From Pseudomonadota bacterium (GTDB lineage: Bacteria > Pseudomonadota > Gammaproteobacteria > Burkholderiales > Burkholderiaceae_C), in assembly GCA_029779845.1 (NCBI GenBank), contig JAKOZT010000124.1, positions 1 through 53,732 of the forward strand: a DNA stretch of 53,732 nucleotides. Direction: 5' to 3'. The first letter of the stretch is position 1. Each line of letters starts with the position of its first letter. A program made the position numbers and the translations under genes. The notes under the pieces were generated by a model, which saw only the letters and a list, made by a program, of their open reading frames with translations, was not told where the DNA came from and ran no database searches. This document shows positions 1 to 7,565 of this stretch, in pieces.

Positions 1-108
1 CTGGTCGCGCTTCAACTGCTTGCGAAGCACGGCCTTCCCGCGCTCGTTGACCCCGTGAACCTGGAACACGTTCTTGGCCAGATCGAGGCCGATCGTCGTA
101 ATCTCCAT
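1..108 (-). CDS. IS110-family transposase, N-terminal part (runs off window)
   Basis: The first 36 codons are visible and the gene continues past the left edge. The protein begins MEITTIGLDLAKNVFQVHG, the usual opening of IS110-family DEDD transposases; the Asp in GLDLAK is the first acidic residue of the RuvC-like active site. The start is the ATG at 106-108. These enzymes move their element without conventional terminal inverted repeats and are guided by a structured RNA encoded in the element's non-coding flank. About 200 bases without a gene lie upstream of the start, before the next gene. Only the N-terminus is seen, so it is not known whether the copy is intact, nor whether it belongs to the IS110 or IS1111 group. 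Confidence 0.8.
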   Translation of the reverse strand, partial: MEITTIGLDLAKNVFQVHGVNERGKAVLRKQLKRDQ

Positions 109-322
109 GGCGGACGCTCCTTCCGATCGAGTGGTTGCTGACACATCCACTGTGGCACTTCGATGCCGTCTACGGGTGGGGGCGTCCATCCCATTGCTTA
201 CATCCCTGCTGCACGAGGCCGGGTCCTCAACGCGGATGATCTGCGACCGATGCGACCCATGCGGTCGACAAATGTCAGATGGCCAGCGAGCGAGTCGTTT
301 CCTTCTCTGAACAGCCGCCTCG

Positions 323-1114
323 CTACTGCGTCTTGGCATTCAGGTAGTGGAGAAGCGAACGTACCCCGTTAATCATCAGCATCGCTTCGGCCTCGGCAAG
401 CAGCGCGCTGTTCGCATGTGCGACGCTTGCCTGGTTCCTTACTGTGTTGAGAGCGTCGATCACAGTGGCAAAGGCGCGAAGGACCTTGTCCACTTCAGCC
501 TGCCGTACGCCGGACTGTGAAAAAGCCGGGTGGCGCTCGCGTAGCAACTTGAAGAGCTCCATGACGCTGGCCGCACCCGGGTACGCGATTCCTTCCTTGT
601 CCAGGATGGCGCGCAGGTAGCCGTGAAATGCCGTGTGGACGCGGTCGACGCCGCTGGTCGCACCCTGCGAGGCAATCAGGTGCTCTGCGTCTCGAAGGGC
701 TCGCTCGACGACGTCGGACGAGACGGTCAGCGTCGGCGTTCCAACCGGCAGCGGCCCAGTCGCGGTATCGAGCTCGACGGCAACGAAGCGCACGCTAAAC
801 CCGACCTCGGCCACCGCCTCGACGATCGCCCGCACACTGTCCCGGATGCCCAGTCCTTCTGCCATTTCTGCGAGCTCGACGTACGACTTCAGTGGCGCGC
901 GCATGTACAACACGTTGAACTCGTCGGCGAAGCTGTTGGTCCCATGGTGAAGAACGAAGGGGTGAGCGCGCAGCAACTCCGCAGCTTCGAAGTGGCCTCT
1001 GCGCTCGAGATAGCCCTCGGCGACCGCCTTCAGCCTTTGCCAGACGTCCGGCGCCAATGCCTCCTCGAGCAGGTCAATTTCCTGCGAGCCTGATCCTGAA
1101 TAGAGCTTGATCAT
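323..1114 (-). CDS. Abortive-infection-type protein with C-terminal HEPN-like motif
   Basis: This 263-residue protein has a charged N-terminal half and a C-terminal half resembling the Abi-C domain of abortive infection proteins. The signature is RNQASVAHAN near residue 230, which fits the R-x(4-6)-H motif of HEPN ribonucleases and the RN...AH pattern of Abi-C proteins. Such proteins generally act as toxins or RNases that stop growth of a phage-infected cell; that role is inferred from the family. The gene follows the 190-residue gene at 1163-1735 on the same strand with a 48-base gap, so the two may form an operon. A GAGG ribosome-binding sequence lies about nine bases before the ATG. It sits at the left of the island beside an IS110 element. 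Confidence 0.6.
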   Translation of the reverse strand: MIKLYSGSGSQEIDLLEEALAPDVWQRLKAVAEGYLERRGHFEAAELLRAHPFVLHHGTNSFADEFNVLYMRAPLKSYVELAEMAEGLGIRDSVRAIVEAVAEVGFSVRFVAVELDTATGPLPVGTPTLTVSSDVVERALRDAEHLIASQGATSGVDRVHTAFHGYLRAILDKEGIAYPGAASVMELFKLLRERHPAFSQSGVRQAEVDKVLRAFATVIDALNTVRNQASVAHANSALLAEAEAMLMINGVRSLLHYLNAKTQ

Positions 1115-1162
1115 GAGGTTGGCCTCGCCAACGAAATGAGCAGCGCCACTGTCGGCCGTTGC

Positions 1163-1735
1163 TCAGCCAGGCGTCAGCTCCGCCGGCGTCGCCCTCGCAG
1201 TCCACGTCTTTGTGCCCAGCGACCAAAGCGAGTCGATGTTTCGCACGTAGGTGACGGCTCGATGTTCATCCGTCGCGATCAAGCCGTGCAGTTCGGTCTG
1301 GTGGGGAGAGCCAGGTTGACGATCGAACATCCCGACCTGCGTGGACCACGCATCTCCACTGGGCAGTCGCGCGGCAATTTCGCCAAGCCTGCGCACGTAA
1401 GTGTTCAGGTCGCTCTCGACGCCGTTCCAGTAGAACTTGGCCGCCACGATCACCGTCAGCATGCCCTTGCGCTCACCGATGAACTGCACCGGCGACAGCA
1501 ATCCGGCCATGTAGATGGATTCGACGGCCTCCATGACGCGGACGTCGTGGTCCTCGTCCCAGATCACGGCAAAGTCGTGCACCTGTGGCACGGACAGCGG
1601 CGCTCGGACAACATCAAGCCATTCGACCGATCTGAACACCGAGTAGTGTGTACCTCTGCCGATGTTGCCGACGGGATCGGGCTCGTCGTACAGGCAGGAA
1701 ACGAGGCTTGAATAGATGGGGGGCGTCTTCATCAT
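1163..1735 (-). CDS. Hypothetical protein upstream of the Abi-type gene
   Basis: I do not recognise this 190-residue protein. It is soluble, with no signal peptide or membrane segment, and has alternating hydrophobic strands (HDFAVIWDEDHDVRVMEAVE, then MLTVIVAAKFYW) suggesting a compact alpha/beta fold. The C-terminal WSLGTKTWTARATP is Thr-rich. GGAG five bases upstream supports the ATG at 1735; a second ATG follows immediately. It is the first gene of a probable two-gene minus-strand unit with the Abi-type gene, so it might be its partner, sensor or antitoxin. That reading rests on position alone. Confidence 0.55.
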   Translation of the reverse strand: MMKTPPIYSSLVSCLYDEPDPVGNIGRGTHYSVFRSVEWLDVVRAPLSVPQVHDFAVIWDEDHDVRVMEAVESIYMAGLLSPVQFIGERKGMLTVIVAAKFYWNGVESDLNTYVRRLGEIAARLPSGDAWSTQVGMFDRQPGSPHQTELHGLIATDEHRAVTYVRNIDSLWSLGTKTWTARATPAELTPG

Positions 1736-1939
1736 GGAACTCCGCTTTCGACGGGGGGTGAGGATCAGTCACTGCCGCGCGACTTTCGGCCGACGCGGCT
1801 GTTCGGGGCAGAATTTTCGCACCAAGATCGAGTGCGCGTCCGACACTTGACCAACCGCCCGGGCGATGCTGAAACCAGCATGATGCGAAGCAGTCGTCGG
1901 CAACGCATGCCGCAGTGGCTGACACGATGAGGAGGCACG

Positions 1940-2845
1940 ATGGCACGTGGAGACGAAGCGGTCGCGATCTACTGGGACTTTGAGAATCTCCATGCGGGGC
2001 TCGTGGACGAGCAGCAGGGACAAGGCGCCTATCTGGCCAGTCGCTTTCGACCCCAGGACGCCCTCATCGACATCGACTCGATCGTCGAGTTCGCGCTCTC
2101 CCTGGGACCGCTTGCCATCAATAGGGCATTCGCCAACTGGCTGTCCTTCAATCGATACCGCCAGGCGCTGCTGCAGTCGGCGGTCGAACTGATCCAGGTG
2201 TTCCCGCCTGGCGCAGCAGGGAAGAACGGCGCCGACATCAAGCTGTGCCTGGACGCGCTGGACGACATGACGCGATTTCCGCACATCGGGACCATCATCG
2301 TGGTCGGTGGAGACAGCGACTACATGCCGCTGTCGTACAAGGTCAAGGCGGCAGGCAGACGACTGGTTGGGATCGGCAGCCGTCGCTCGACGAACCAGCA
2401 CTGGGCCAAGAGTTGCCACGAGTTCAAGTTCTACGAGGCCCTGGTGACGCCAGCCGTCGAGACCGTCCAGGCGCCATCAGACAAGTCCCCTCCACTGGTC
2501 ATCACAAGCGCAGCGCCGACTGAGGCGCCTGTGCCTGAAGCCACCGTGTCCTCAGCCGAGCCTAGACCGCCAAGCACCGATCCCCCGGCGCCCGACGTGA
2601 GCTCCGCTGCTCCGGTCGTCGATCCACGAGAGATCGTCAGGAAGGCCCTGGCGCGCCTCGCGCACTCCAAGGGGGAGCCGTGGGTTAACAAGGCAGGTCT
2701 GCGGCCGTACGTTCAGCGAATGGACCCGACGTTTCATGAATCCAACTACGGCTTCGGCACGTTCAACGACCTGCTGGCCTCGATGCCGGAGGTCGTGGAG
2801 ATCCGTAAGGGCGAGTTCGACCATGAGGTGCGGTTGCGGCCGTGA
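1940..2845 (+). CDS. NYN domain protein with C-terminal OST-HTH/LOTUS domain
   Basis: The 301-residue protein has an N-terminal NYN (PIN-like) nuclease domain at about residues 5-165. Visible acidic motifs are IYWDFENL near residue 10, GADIKLCLDAL near 100 and GGDSDYMPL near 122; they supply the metal-binding aspartates expected of the family. A Pro/Ala/Ser-rich linker (about 170-228) leads to a C-terminal OST-HTH (LOTUS) winged-helix domain (about 230-300), which binds RNA in related proteins. The combination, as in LabA/DUF88 proteins, indicates an RNA-processing or RNA-degrading enzyme. GAGGAGG lies six bases before the ATG. It is encoded alone, opposite to both neighbours. Its RNA target is unknown; a role in defence or island maintenance is inference. 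Confidence 0.85.
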   Translation: MARGDEAVAIYWDFENLHAGLVDEQQGQGAYLASRFRPQDALIDIDSIVEFALSLGPLAINRAFANWLSFNRYRQALLQSAVELIQVFPPGAAGKNGADIKLCLDALDDMTRFPHIGTIIVVGGDSDYMPLSYKVKAAGRRLVGIGSRRSTNQHWAKSCHEFKFYEALVTPAVETVQAPSDKSPPLVITSAAPTEAPVPEATVSSAEPRPPSTDPPAPDVSSAAPVVDPREIVRKALARLAHSKGEPWVNKAGLRPYVQRMDPTFHESNYGFGTFNDLLASMPEVVEIRKGEFDHEVRLRP

Positions 2846-2944
2846 CGCGATGCGCCGCCCGCCCCGTTCAGCACGCCGATGAAGATCGGGCCGCAGGCTC
2901 ACCTGGTGAACCACCCCCCTCGACCCGATGCCAGAAATCGCGAT

Positions 2945-3913
2945 TCATGCGCGCACTGCTCGTTTCGCCGAGCGCTTGGCTACGGCCGCCTTCGGAGAAT
3001 TCGCCTTGAAGGCGGCAATGACTCGGTCAGCCAGGTCCTCCTGGGACGTGACCGCTCGGGCTTGGCCCTTCACCTCCTCCACTTCCCGGAGCAGGTCCTC
3101 GATCTTCCGGCGGTCTGCCTCTGCAGCGGCCTCGGCACTGGCCAGCGCGCCAGACAGCCGCCGGTTCTCCGCACGCGACGTGGCAAGTTGTTCGGCGTGC
3201 TTGGCCTGGGCGGCCAGAGCGTCGGCCGTGGCGGCCTGTAGCCGGCCTTCCAGCGCCTCAGCGCGCTTGTCGGCCTTGCCTCTGGCGGTCCGCTCGGCAT
3301 CGATTTCGAGCAGGGCCCGGCGCTCCACCGCGGCGGCACGCTCCTGCGCGGAGGCCAGATCCTGCCGCGCGGTCTCGCGCACCGCCACCACGCTCGCCTC
3401 GGCCTGCTGCACGCGTGCGCGCAGATCTTCGTTGAGTGAGCGTGCTTCCTGCAGCCGGGCATCGGAGGCTGCCGCCGCCAGACGAAGCTGCTCAATCTCG
3501 GAGCGAAGCTCCACCGCCTCGGCCTGTGATCGGCTGAGCTTGGCAGCTGCATCGAAGGCTGCTGCTTCGGCAACGCTCGCCCGCTCCTTCGCGGCCTCGA
3601 CGTTCTCCACCGCGGCAGCCAGCCCTTCCTGGACCCGCTGGTCGACGTCTCGCCGGCTCTCGGCCTGAGCGACCTCCCAGAAATGCTTGGCGGCCTGGAT
3701 CACCGGGTCGGGAATGGCTGGTGGCGCCGCAAACGCGCCCGGATCCTTGATGCGTCCGCCCAGATGCGCGAACCAGGTGTCGATGTGCGCGCTGACCGTG
3801 TTCGGCGAGCCACGGCCGAGCTTCTGGCGAACCCGCTCGATCGTTGGCCGTGCGCCCTCGAAGAGCAGCGCATCCGCTGCTTGCCAGACGTCCTTTTCCT
3901 GGATGGCCGCCAT
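2945..3913 (-). CDS. KfrA-like DNA-binding protein with long coiled coil
   Basis: This 322-residue protein matches the plasmid KfrA pattern. An N-terminal helix-turn-helix region (about 1-60, VWQAADALLFEGARPTIERV then GSPNTVSAHI) is followed by an Ala/Glu/Arg-rich coiled coil over about residues 105-290 and a basic Lys/Arg/Ala tail. KfrA proteins bind operators in their own promoters and help maintain plasmids or other mobile elements. The gene is divergent from the tyrosine recombinase at 4020, and a perfect inverted repeat (3958-3978) lies 45 bases upstream of its ATG, a natural autoregulatory site that could also control the recombinase. The pair suggests remains of a plasmid or integrative element inside the island. 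Confidence 0.85.
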   Translation of the reverse strand: MAAIQEKDVWQAADALLFEGARPTIERVRQKLGRGSPNTVSAHIDTWFAHLGGRIKDPGAFAAPPAIPDPVIQAAKHFWEVAQAESRRDVDQRVQEGLAAAVENVEAAKERASVAEAAAFDAAAKLSRSQAEAVELRSEIEQLRLAAAASDARLQEARSLNEDLRARVQQAEASVVAVRETARQDLASAQERAAAVERRALLEIDAERTARGKADKRAEALEGRLQAATADALAAQAKHAEQLATSRAENRRLSGALASAEAAAEADRRKIEDLLREVEEVKGQARAVTSQEDLADRVIAAFKANSPKAAVAKRSAKRAVRA

Positions 3914-3957
3914 CGTGACGCTCCTTGATTTCGTTCCCGACCTGCCCGAGACTACTC

Positions 3958-3978
3958 ACGATAAGAGAAGGTTATCGT
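3958..3978. promoter_or_regulatory. Perfect inverted repeat, probable KfrA-type operator
   Basis: ACGATAA, a 7-base spacer, then TTATCGT: perfect 7-base arms in the 106-base gap between the divergent kfrA-like gene (ATG at 3913) and the recombinase (ATG at 4020). It is AT-rich in a GC-rich setting and placed where one regulator could repress both promoters. No clear -35/-10 pair could be assigned. Confidence 0.55.
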
Positions 3979-4019
3979 TGTCTATCCGGGATTTGCATTA
4001 GATATCTTACGTACTTTGT

Positions 4020-5117
4020 ATGAAATCATCAACTCGTTTGCCTGCTAGCCCGGTTCTGCTGCCGGTGGTCCCCGACGGGCCCTTGGTGCTCGACCCGGAG
4101 CGGCTGGGATCGATGGCCGCGGAAGCCGAGCAGGCGCTTTTGCGCGAGGGAGAGTCCGAAAACACGTTGCGCAGCTACCGGTCGGCGCTGCGCTACTGGG
4201 CGGCCTGGTATGCGGCGCGTTATCACCGCCCCATCGCACTGCCGGTCCCCGAAGTCGCGGTTGTGCAGTTCGTCGTGGATCACGCCCAGCGGCTCGACGC
4301 CGACGGCACCCTGGTCAGCGAGCTGCCACCTGAGCTGGACCGGGTGCTCGTCGATCACGGCTACAAGGCCCGGGTCGGGCCACTAAGCCTGAGCACGCTG
4401 GAGCATCGGATCAGCGTTCTGTCCAAGATCCATCAACTGCAGAGTGCCGCCAACCCGTGTGCTCAGGCTCGGGTGCGCGAACTTCTGGCGAGAACCCGCC
4501 GCGCCTATGCCAAGCGCGGCGCCCTCCCCGCCAAGAAGCCCGCCCTGACGCGGGAGCCGCTCGAGGCACTCCTCGACACCTGCGACGACTCACTGCCCGG
4601 TGTGCGCGATAGAGCCTTGCTGCTGTTTGCGTTCTCTAGCGGCGGCCGCCGGCGCTCTGAGGTCACCGCTGCGACGATCGAGAACACGCGGCGCGAAGGC
4701 GAGATCTTCATGTTCACACTGGCCACCTCCAAGTCCAATCAGACCGGGGCTGACCGAGCCGAGAACGTCAAGCCCATTGCCGGACGGGCCGCCGATGCGC
4801 TCGCCGCCTGGCTGGCAGCCTCCCGCATCAACTCGGGGCCGATCTTCCGGCGTGTGCGTCGCGGAGGCGGCATCGGCGAGCCACTGTCACCGGGCGCGGT
4901 GCGCGACATCGTCAAGAGGCGCTGCACGCTTGCGGGACTCGCCGAACCCTACTCGGCGCATTCGCTGCGCTCGGGCTTCGTCACCGAGGCCGCGCGCCAA
5001 GGCATACCGTTGGGTGACGCCATGGCCTTGACCGGCCACCGCTCGACGGCTTCGCTCGTCGCCTACTTCCGTCCCGACGTTTCAGAGTCACGGGCAGCGC
5101 GGCTGCTGGACAAGTGA
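4020..5117 (+). CDS. Tyrosine recombinase (site-specific integrase)
   Basis: The 365-residue protein is a complete tyrosine recombinase. An N-terminal SAM-like DNA-binding domain (about 30-150, with SENTLRSYRSALRYWAAW) precedes the catalytic domain. Expected catalytic residues are visible: the Arg in SSGGRRRSEV, the Lys in ATSKSNQT, HSLR near residue 320, GHRS, and the nucleophilic Tyr in VAYFRPD near the C-terminus. It would cut and rejoin DNA at a specific att site. The ATG at 4020 has no recognisable ribosome-binding site, so the message may be leaderless or start at Met32. It shares its upstream region with the KfrA-like gene. Its att sites were not found. It may have inserted part of this island or be stranded from an earlier element. 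Confidence 0.9.
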   Translation: MKSSTRLPASPVLLPVVPDGPLVLDPERLGSMAAEAEQALLREGESENTLRSYRSALRYWAAWYAARYHRPIALPVPEVAVVQFVVDHAQRLDADGTLVSELPPELDRVLVDHGYKARVGPLSLSTLEHRISVLSKIHQLQSAANPCAQARVRELLARTRRAYAKRGALPAKKPALTREPLEALLDTCDDSLPGVRDRALLLFAFSSGGRRRSEVTAATIENTRREGEIFMFTLATSKSNQTGADRAENVKPIAGRAADALAAWLAASRINSGPIFRRVRRGGGIGEPLSPGAVRDIVKRRCTLAGLAEPYSAHSLRSGFVTEAARQGIPLGDAMALTGHRSTASLVAYFRPDVSESRAARLLDK

Positions 5118-5287
5118 GAGGCACGACCGTGTGGCGTGCGCGGGGACTGCGGTGTCCAGCCAAGCTCAGTTGCCCAAATTCAGCCCGCACCGTCGGCGTT
5201 GCTGCGGCGAGATCCCGCCTGAGGATGTCTCTTGCTCGACCACGGTGACAATGGCTAGATTGAAAAGTGCTTGGAAAGGCGCACGTG

Positions 5288-6589
5288 ATGAGTTGGCAGG
5301 AACGGTGGGAGCTTGATCCAGACGCTCGCGCGGCCGCTGGTGGCCAAGGCGAAGTCAGCAAGGTGGCTCGGCGCGCCGATGGCTGCCCAGGGGCACTCAA
5401 GCAACTTCACGAAGACCATCAAAAGGCTACGGAGCTTCGATACCGCGCCAAGCAGGAAGCTGATGCTCTGCATGTTCTCGATGGCCATGGCACGCCAAAG
5501 CTGCTCGACGGGAACACTGAGCACTGGAAGGACAAAGAGGTCTCTCTGTACGTCGTGATCGATTGGATCGCCGGTCAGACGCTCGCAAAGCGAGTGAACG
5601 GCTCACCTCTCCCGTTGGACAAGGCGCTGCATATTTGTCGACGCCTTGCTGAAACAGTCGCCCGCTGCCATGAGCTCGGCATTCACCATCGTGACTTGAA
5701 GCCAGACAACGTCATGCTCCGTGCTCCCGACGACGAGCCGATCCTGGTTGATTTCGGGATGTCGTGGACGAGGCCAGATGCAGACGACGAACCCGAATTC
5801 GAGACGAAGGACGGGCAGGAGATCGGCAATCGATTCTTGCGGCCACCGGAGAACTCTCCCGGTCATCACCTTCACGATGACCGGACTGACATCACCTTCC
5901 TGGTCGGCCTGGTGTTCTACATGATCACGGGCGCGCAGCCACGCGTATTGCGTGACGCGCAAGGGAAGATGCCTCATGAGTCGCTTCGCGATCGCATACC
6001 TGCAGGTGTTCTTGCGGATGCGCGGTGGGAACGCCTTCGTCGGCTATTCAATGTTGGCTTTCAGGAGAACCCCGAGCACCGAATTCAATCCGCGACGGAT
6101 CTGCTTGCCCTTCTGGGCAATCTCGCGCCGCCTCCAAACAACGGTGTGGAGGATCTTCTACGGCAGGAGATCGAGCGGTTCTCAGACATCATGAGATCGA
6201 GCAGCGCCCAAGCGACGGCTCGCTTCCAAGAGGCGGTGCGAGCTGCGAGCAACCGGTTTAATCGCCTGATTGGGGAACGCGCCCGTGCGGCGAACGTGGA
6301 GATTGCGATCGGGGGGCCGAGCCCGGTGGCCGATGGGACGGCGATGGAAGCGAACTACGCCATCTGCCGAATGGGCACGGACCAGCCGCGCGCGGCATGC
6401 AGACATCGTGTGGAGGTCCGAGCATCCGAGTACGTCGGATCAATCGCCTTGGAGAACGACGATTGGCAGATCTACTATGAGGGCCCTGTCGGCGACATCG
6501 ACACCTTCGCCGAGGCTGCAGACGACCAGGCCATGCAGGCGTTGCTTTCAATGTTGAGAACGCTGCGAGAGAAGGTGGGCGATATCTAG
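5288..6589 (+). CDS. Stand-alone Ser/Thr protein kinase
   Basis: The 433-residue protein has a eukaryotic-type kinase domain at about residues 15-285. Visible parts are the glycine loop GGQGEV (about 18), the ATP lysine in GALKQL (about 38), the catalytic loop HRDLKPDN (from about 134) and the metal-binding DFG (about 155). The substrate segment has RPPENSPG where kinases usually have APE. The remaining 150 residues hold a helical, possibly coiled-coil stretch and a small C-terminal domain; there is no membrane anchor or PASTA repeat, unlike housekeeping PknB kinases. GGAAAGG eight bases upstream favours the ATG at 5288 over a GTG at 5267. Soluble kinases of this kind occur in anti-phage systems, so defence is plausible, but no phosphatase or effector is adjacent in an operon. 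Confidence 0.88.
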   Translation: MSWQERWELDPDARAAAGGQGEVSKVARRADGCPGALKQLHEDHQKATELRYRAKQEADALHVLDGHGTPKLLDGNTEHWKDKEVSLYVVIDWIAGQTLAKRVNGSPLPLDKALHICRRLAETVARCHELGIHHRDLKPDNVMLRAPDDEPILVDFGMSWTRPDADDEPEFETKDGQEIGNRFLRPPENSPGHHLHDDRTDITFLVGLVFYMITGAQPRVLRDAQGKMPHESLRDRIPAGVLADARWERLRRLFNVGFQENPEHRIQSATDLLALLGNLAPPPNNGVEDLLRQEIERFSDIMRSSSAQATARFQEAVRAASNRFNRLIGERARAANVEIAIGGPSPVADGTAMEANYAICRMGTDQPRAACRHRVEVRASEYVGSIALENDDWQIYYEGPVGDIDTFAEAADDQAMQALLSMLRTLREKVGDI

Positions 6590-6717
6590 CGCCGCCAGTG
6601 AAGTGCTGTCTCTCGACAACTCGGGCATGAGGACGCACGGTCCAAGTTCGGAAGTCAGGAACGCCTGTCTATCCACAATGTCCGTCATGCGTTTCTGCAC
6701 GAGGGGCTCCCAACGGT

Positions 6718-7263
6718 TCACGCTGCTTCACCGTCTTCTTCGAAATGTGCCCCCTTGCTCCGTGCGTAGGTAATGAATTCCTCGTACACCACATCTGGCT
6801 CTGGACCTGTGACTCGACGAAGGTCGCTGCCATAGATGATCGGTACGTCGAGCGCGTCGTGTACATAGAGGTGGTTGGTTCCCCATTTGGATTGCACGCG
6901 GCCGCTCGGCAGGAGTCGTCCAATGTGGGTAATCGTTCCCTCGTGCTGATAGATCAGCAGGTCGGCCTCCTCGGGCGGGACATCGACGATCAAGCCACGC
7001 CGCTCGAGTGCGCGAACGAAACCAGTGTCCATCGAGATGTCCAGCGCCTTGTCAGGTCCCCATGTCAGGAGGGCGCAGACGCGATACACATCCGCATCAT
7101 CGTGCACTCGCAAGGCGAACATCACACAGTTGTAGGCGAGGTCGTCTCCCACCGCGCTGAGAGCTTCTATCGTGTGGCCGTGCTCTTGTCGAAGGGCCTC
7201 CAGACGCGCGAGCTGGTCGCAGGGGCTCAACGCAGCCATCTCGTGCAGGGCTTGTCTCAGCAT
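6718..7263 (-). CDS. DUF7689-like (putative papain/NlpC-like fold) protein
   Basis: The 181-residue protein resembles a family I associate with DUF7689. It has an NC motif (YNCVMFALRV, about residue 43) and a later THIGRLLPSGR...SKWG motif, the cysteine-then-histidine order of papain/NlpC-like folds. Relatives read NCxxxA...H(A/I)xR(Q/L)L..G..(T/Q)SKxG. An amidase or peptidase role is an inference from that pattern. GGAGGA six bases upstream marks the ATG at 7261-7263; longer readings lack a good site. It converges on the kinase gene across 128 bases, and the transposition operon ends upstream of it, so it could be Tn cargo. Confidence 0.6.
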   Translation of the reverse strand: MLRQALHEMAALSPCDQLARLEALRQEHGHTIEALSAVGDDLAYNCVMFALRVHDDADVYRVCALLTWGPDKALDISMDTGFVRALERRGLIVDVPPEEADLLIYQHEGTITHIGRLLPSGRVQSKWGTNHLYVHDALDVPIIYGSDLRRVTGPEPDVVYEEFITYARSKGAHFEEDGEAA

Positions 7264-7565
7264 GGCAGCTCCTCCATCGCTGTGGGTGGACCATCCGCCG
7301 TCAAGCCTGTGGTGGCCAGTGCCACCGGGTCGTCGGGCGGGCGGCAAGGCCGACACGCTACGCCAGCGAGAGCCAGAGGGGTTGCTGGCCGGCCGCCCCC
7401 TTCAATCCTAGTCCTCACCTGACGGATTCGTGGCCTCCCGGATGTTCTTGCAGGAAAGCTCTGGCACACCACAGCGCAGCACGGTACGCGGCCATGTGCC
7501 CGGCCGGCGCCAGCCTTCGTGCGCAACCCTGCGAGAGGCTCTGGCCGACGGCCAGAGACTGCACC
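7264..7565. other. Gene-free stretch between the DUF7689-like gene and tniQ
   Basis: I see no convincing gene in these 302 bases. It must hold the promoter of the DUF7689-like gene and the 3' flank of the transposition operon. One small stem (GGTGGC/GCCACC, 7311-7326) is present. No terminator with a T-run and no clear transposon end was recognised. Confidence 0.4.

Noticed and set aside
1780..1900. tRNA-like appearance of the minus strand in the gap before the NYN gene
   Set aside because: No consistent cloverleaf, T-loop or anticodon stem could be drawn.
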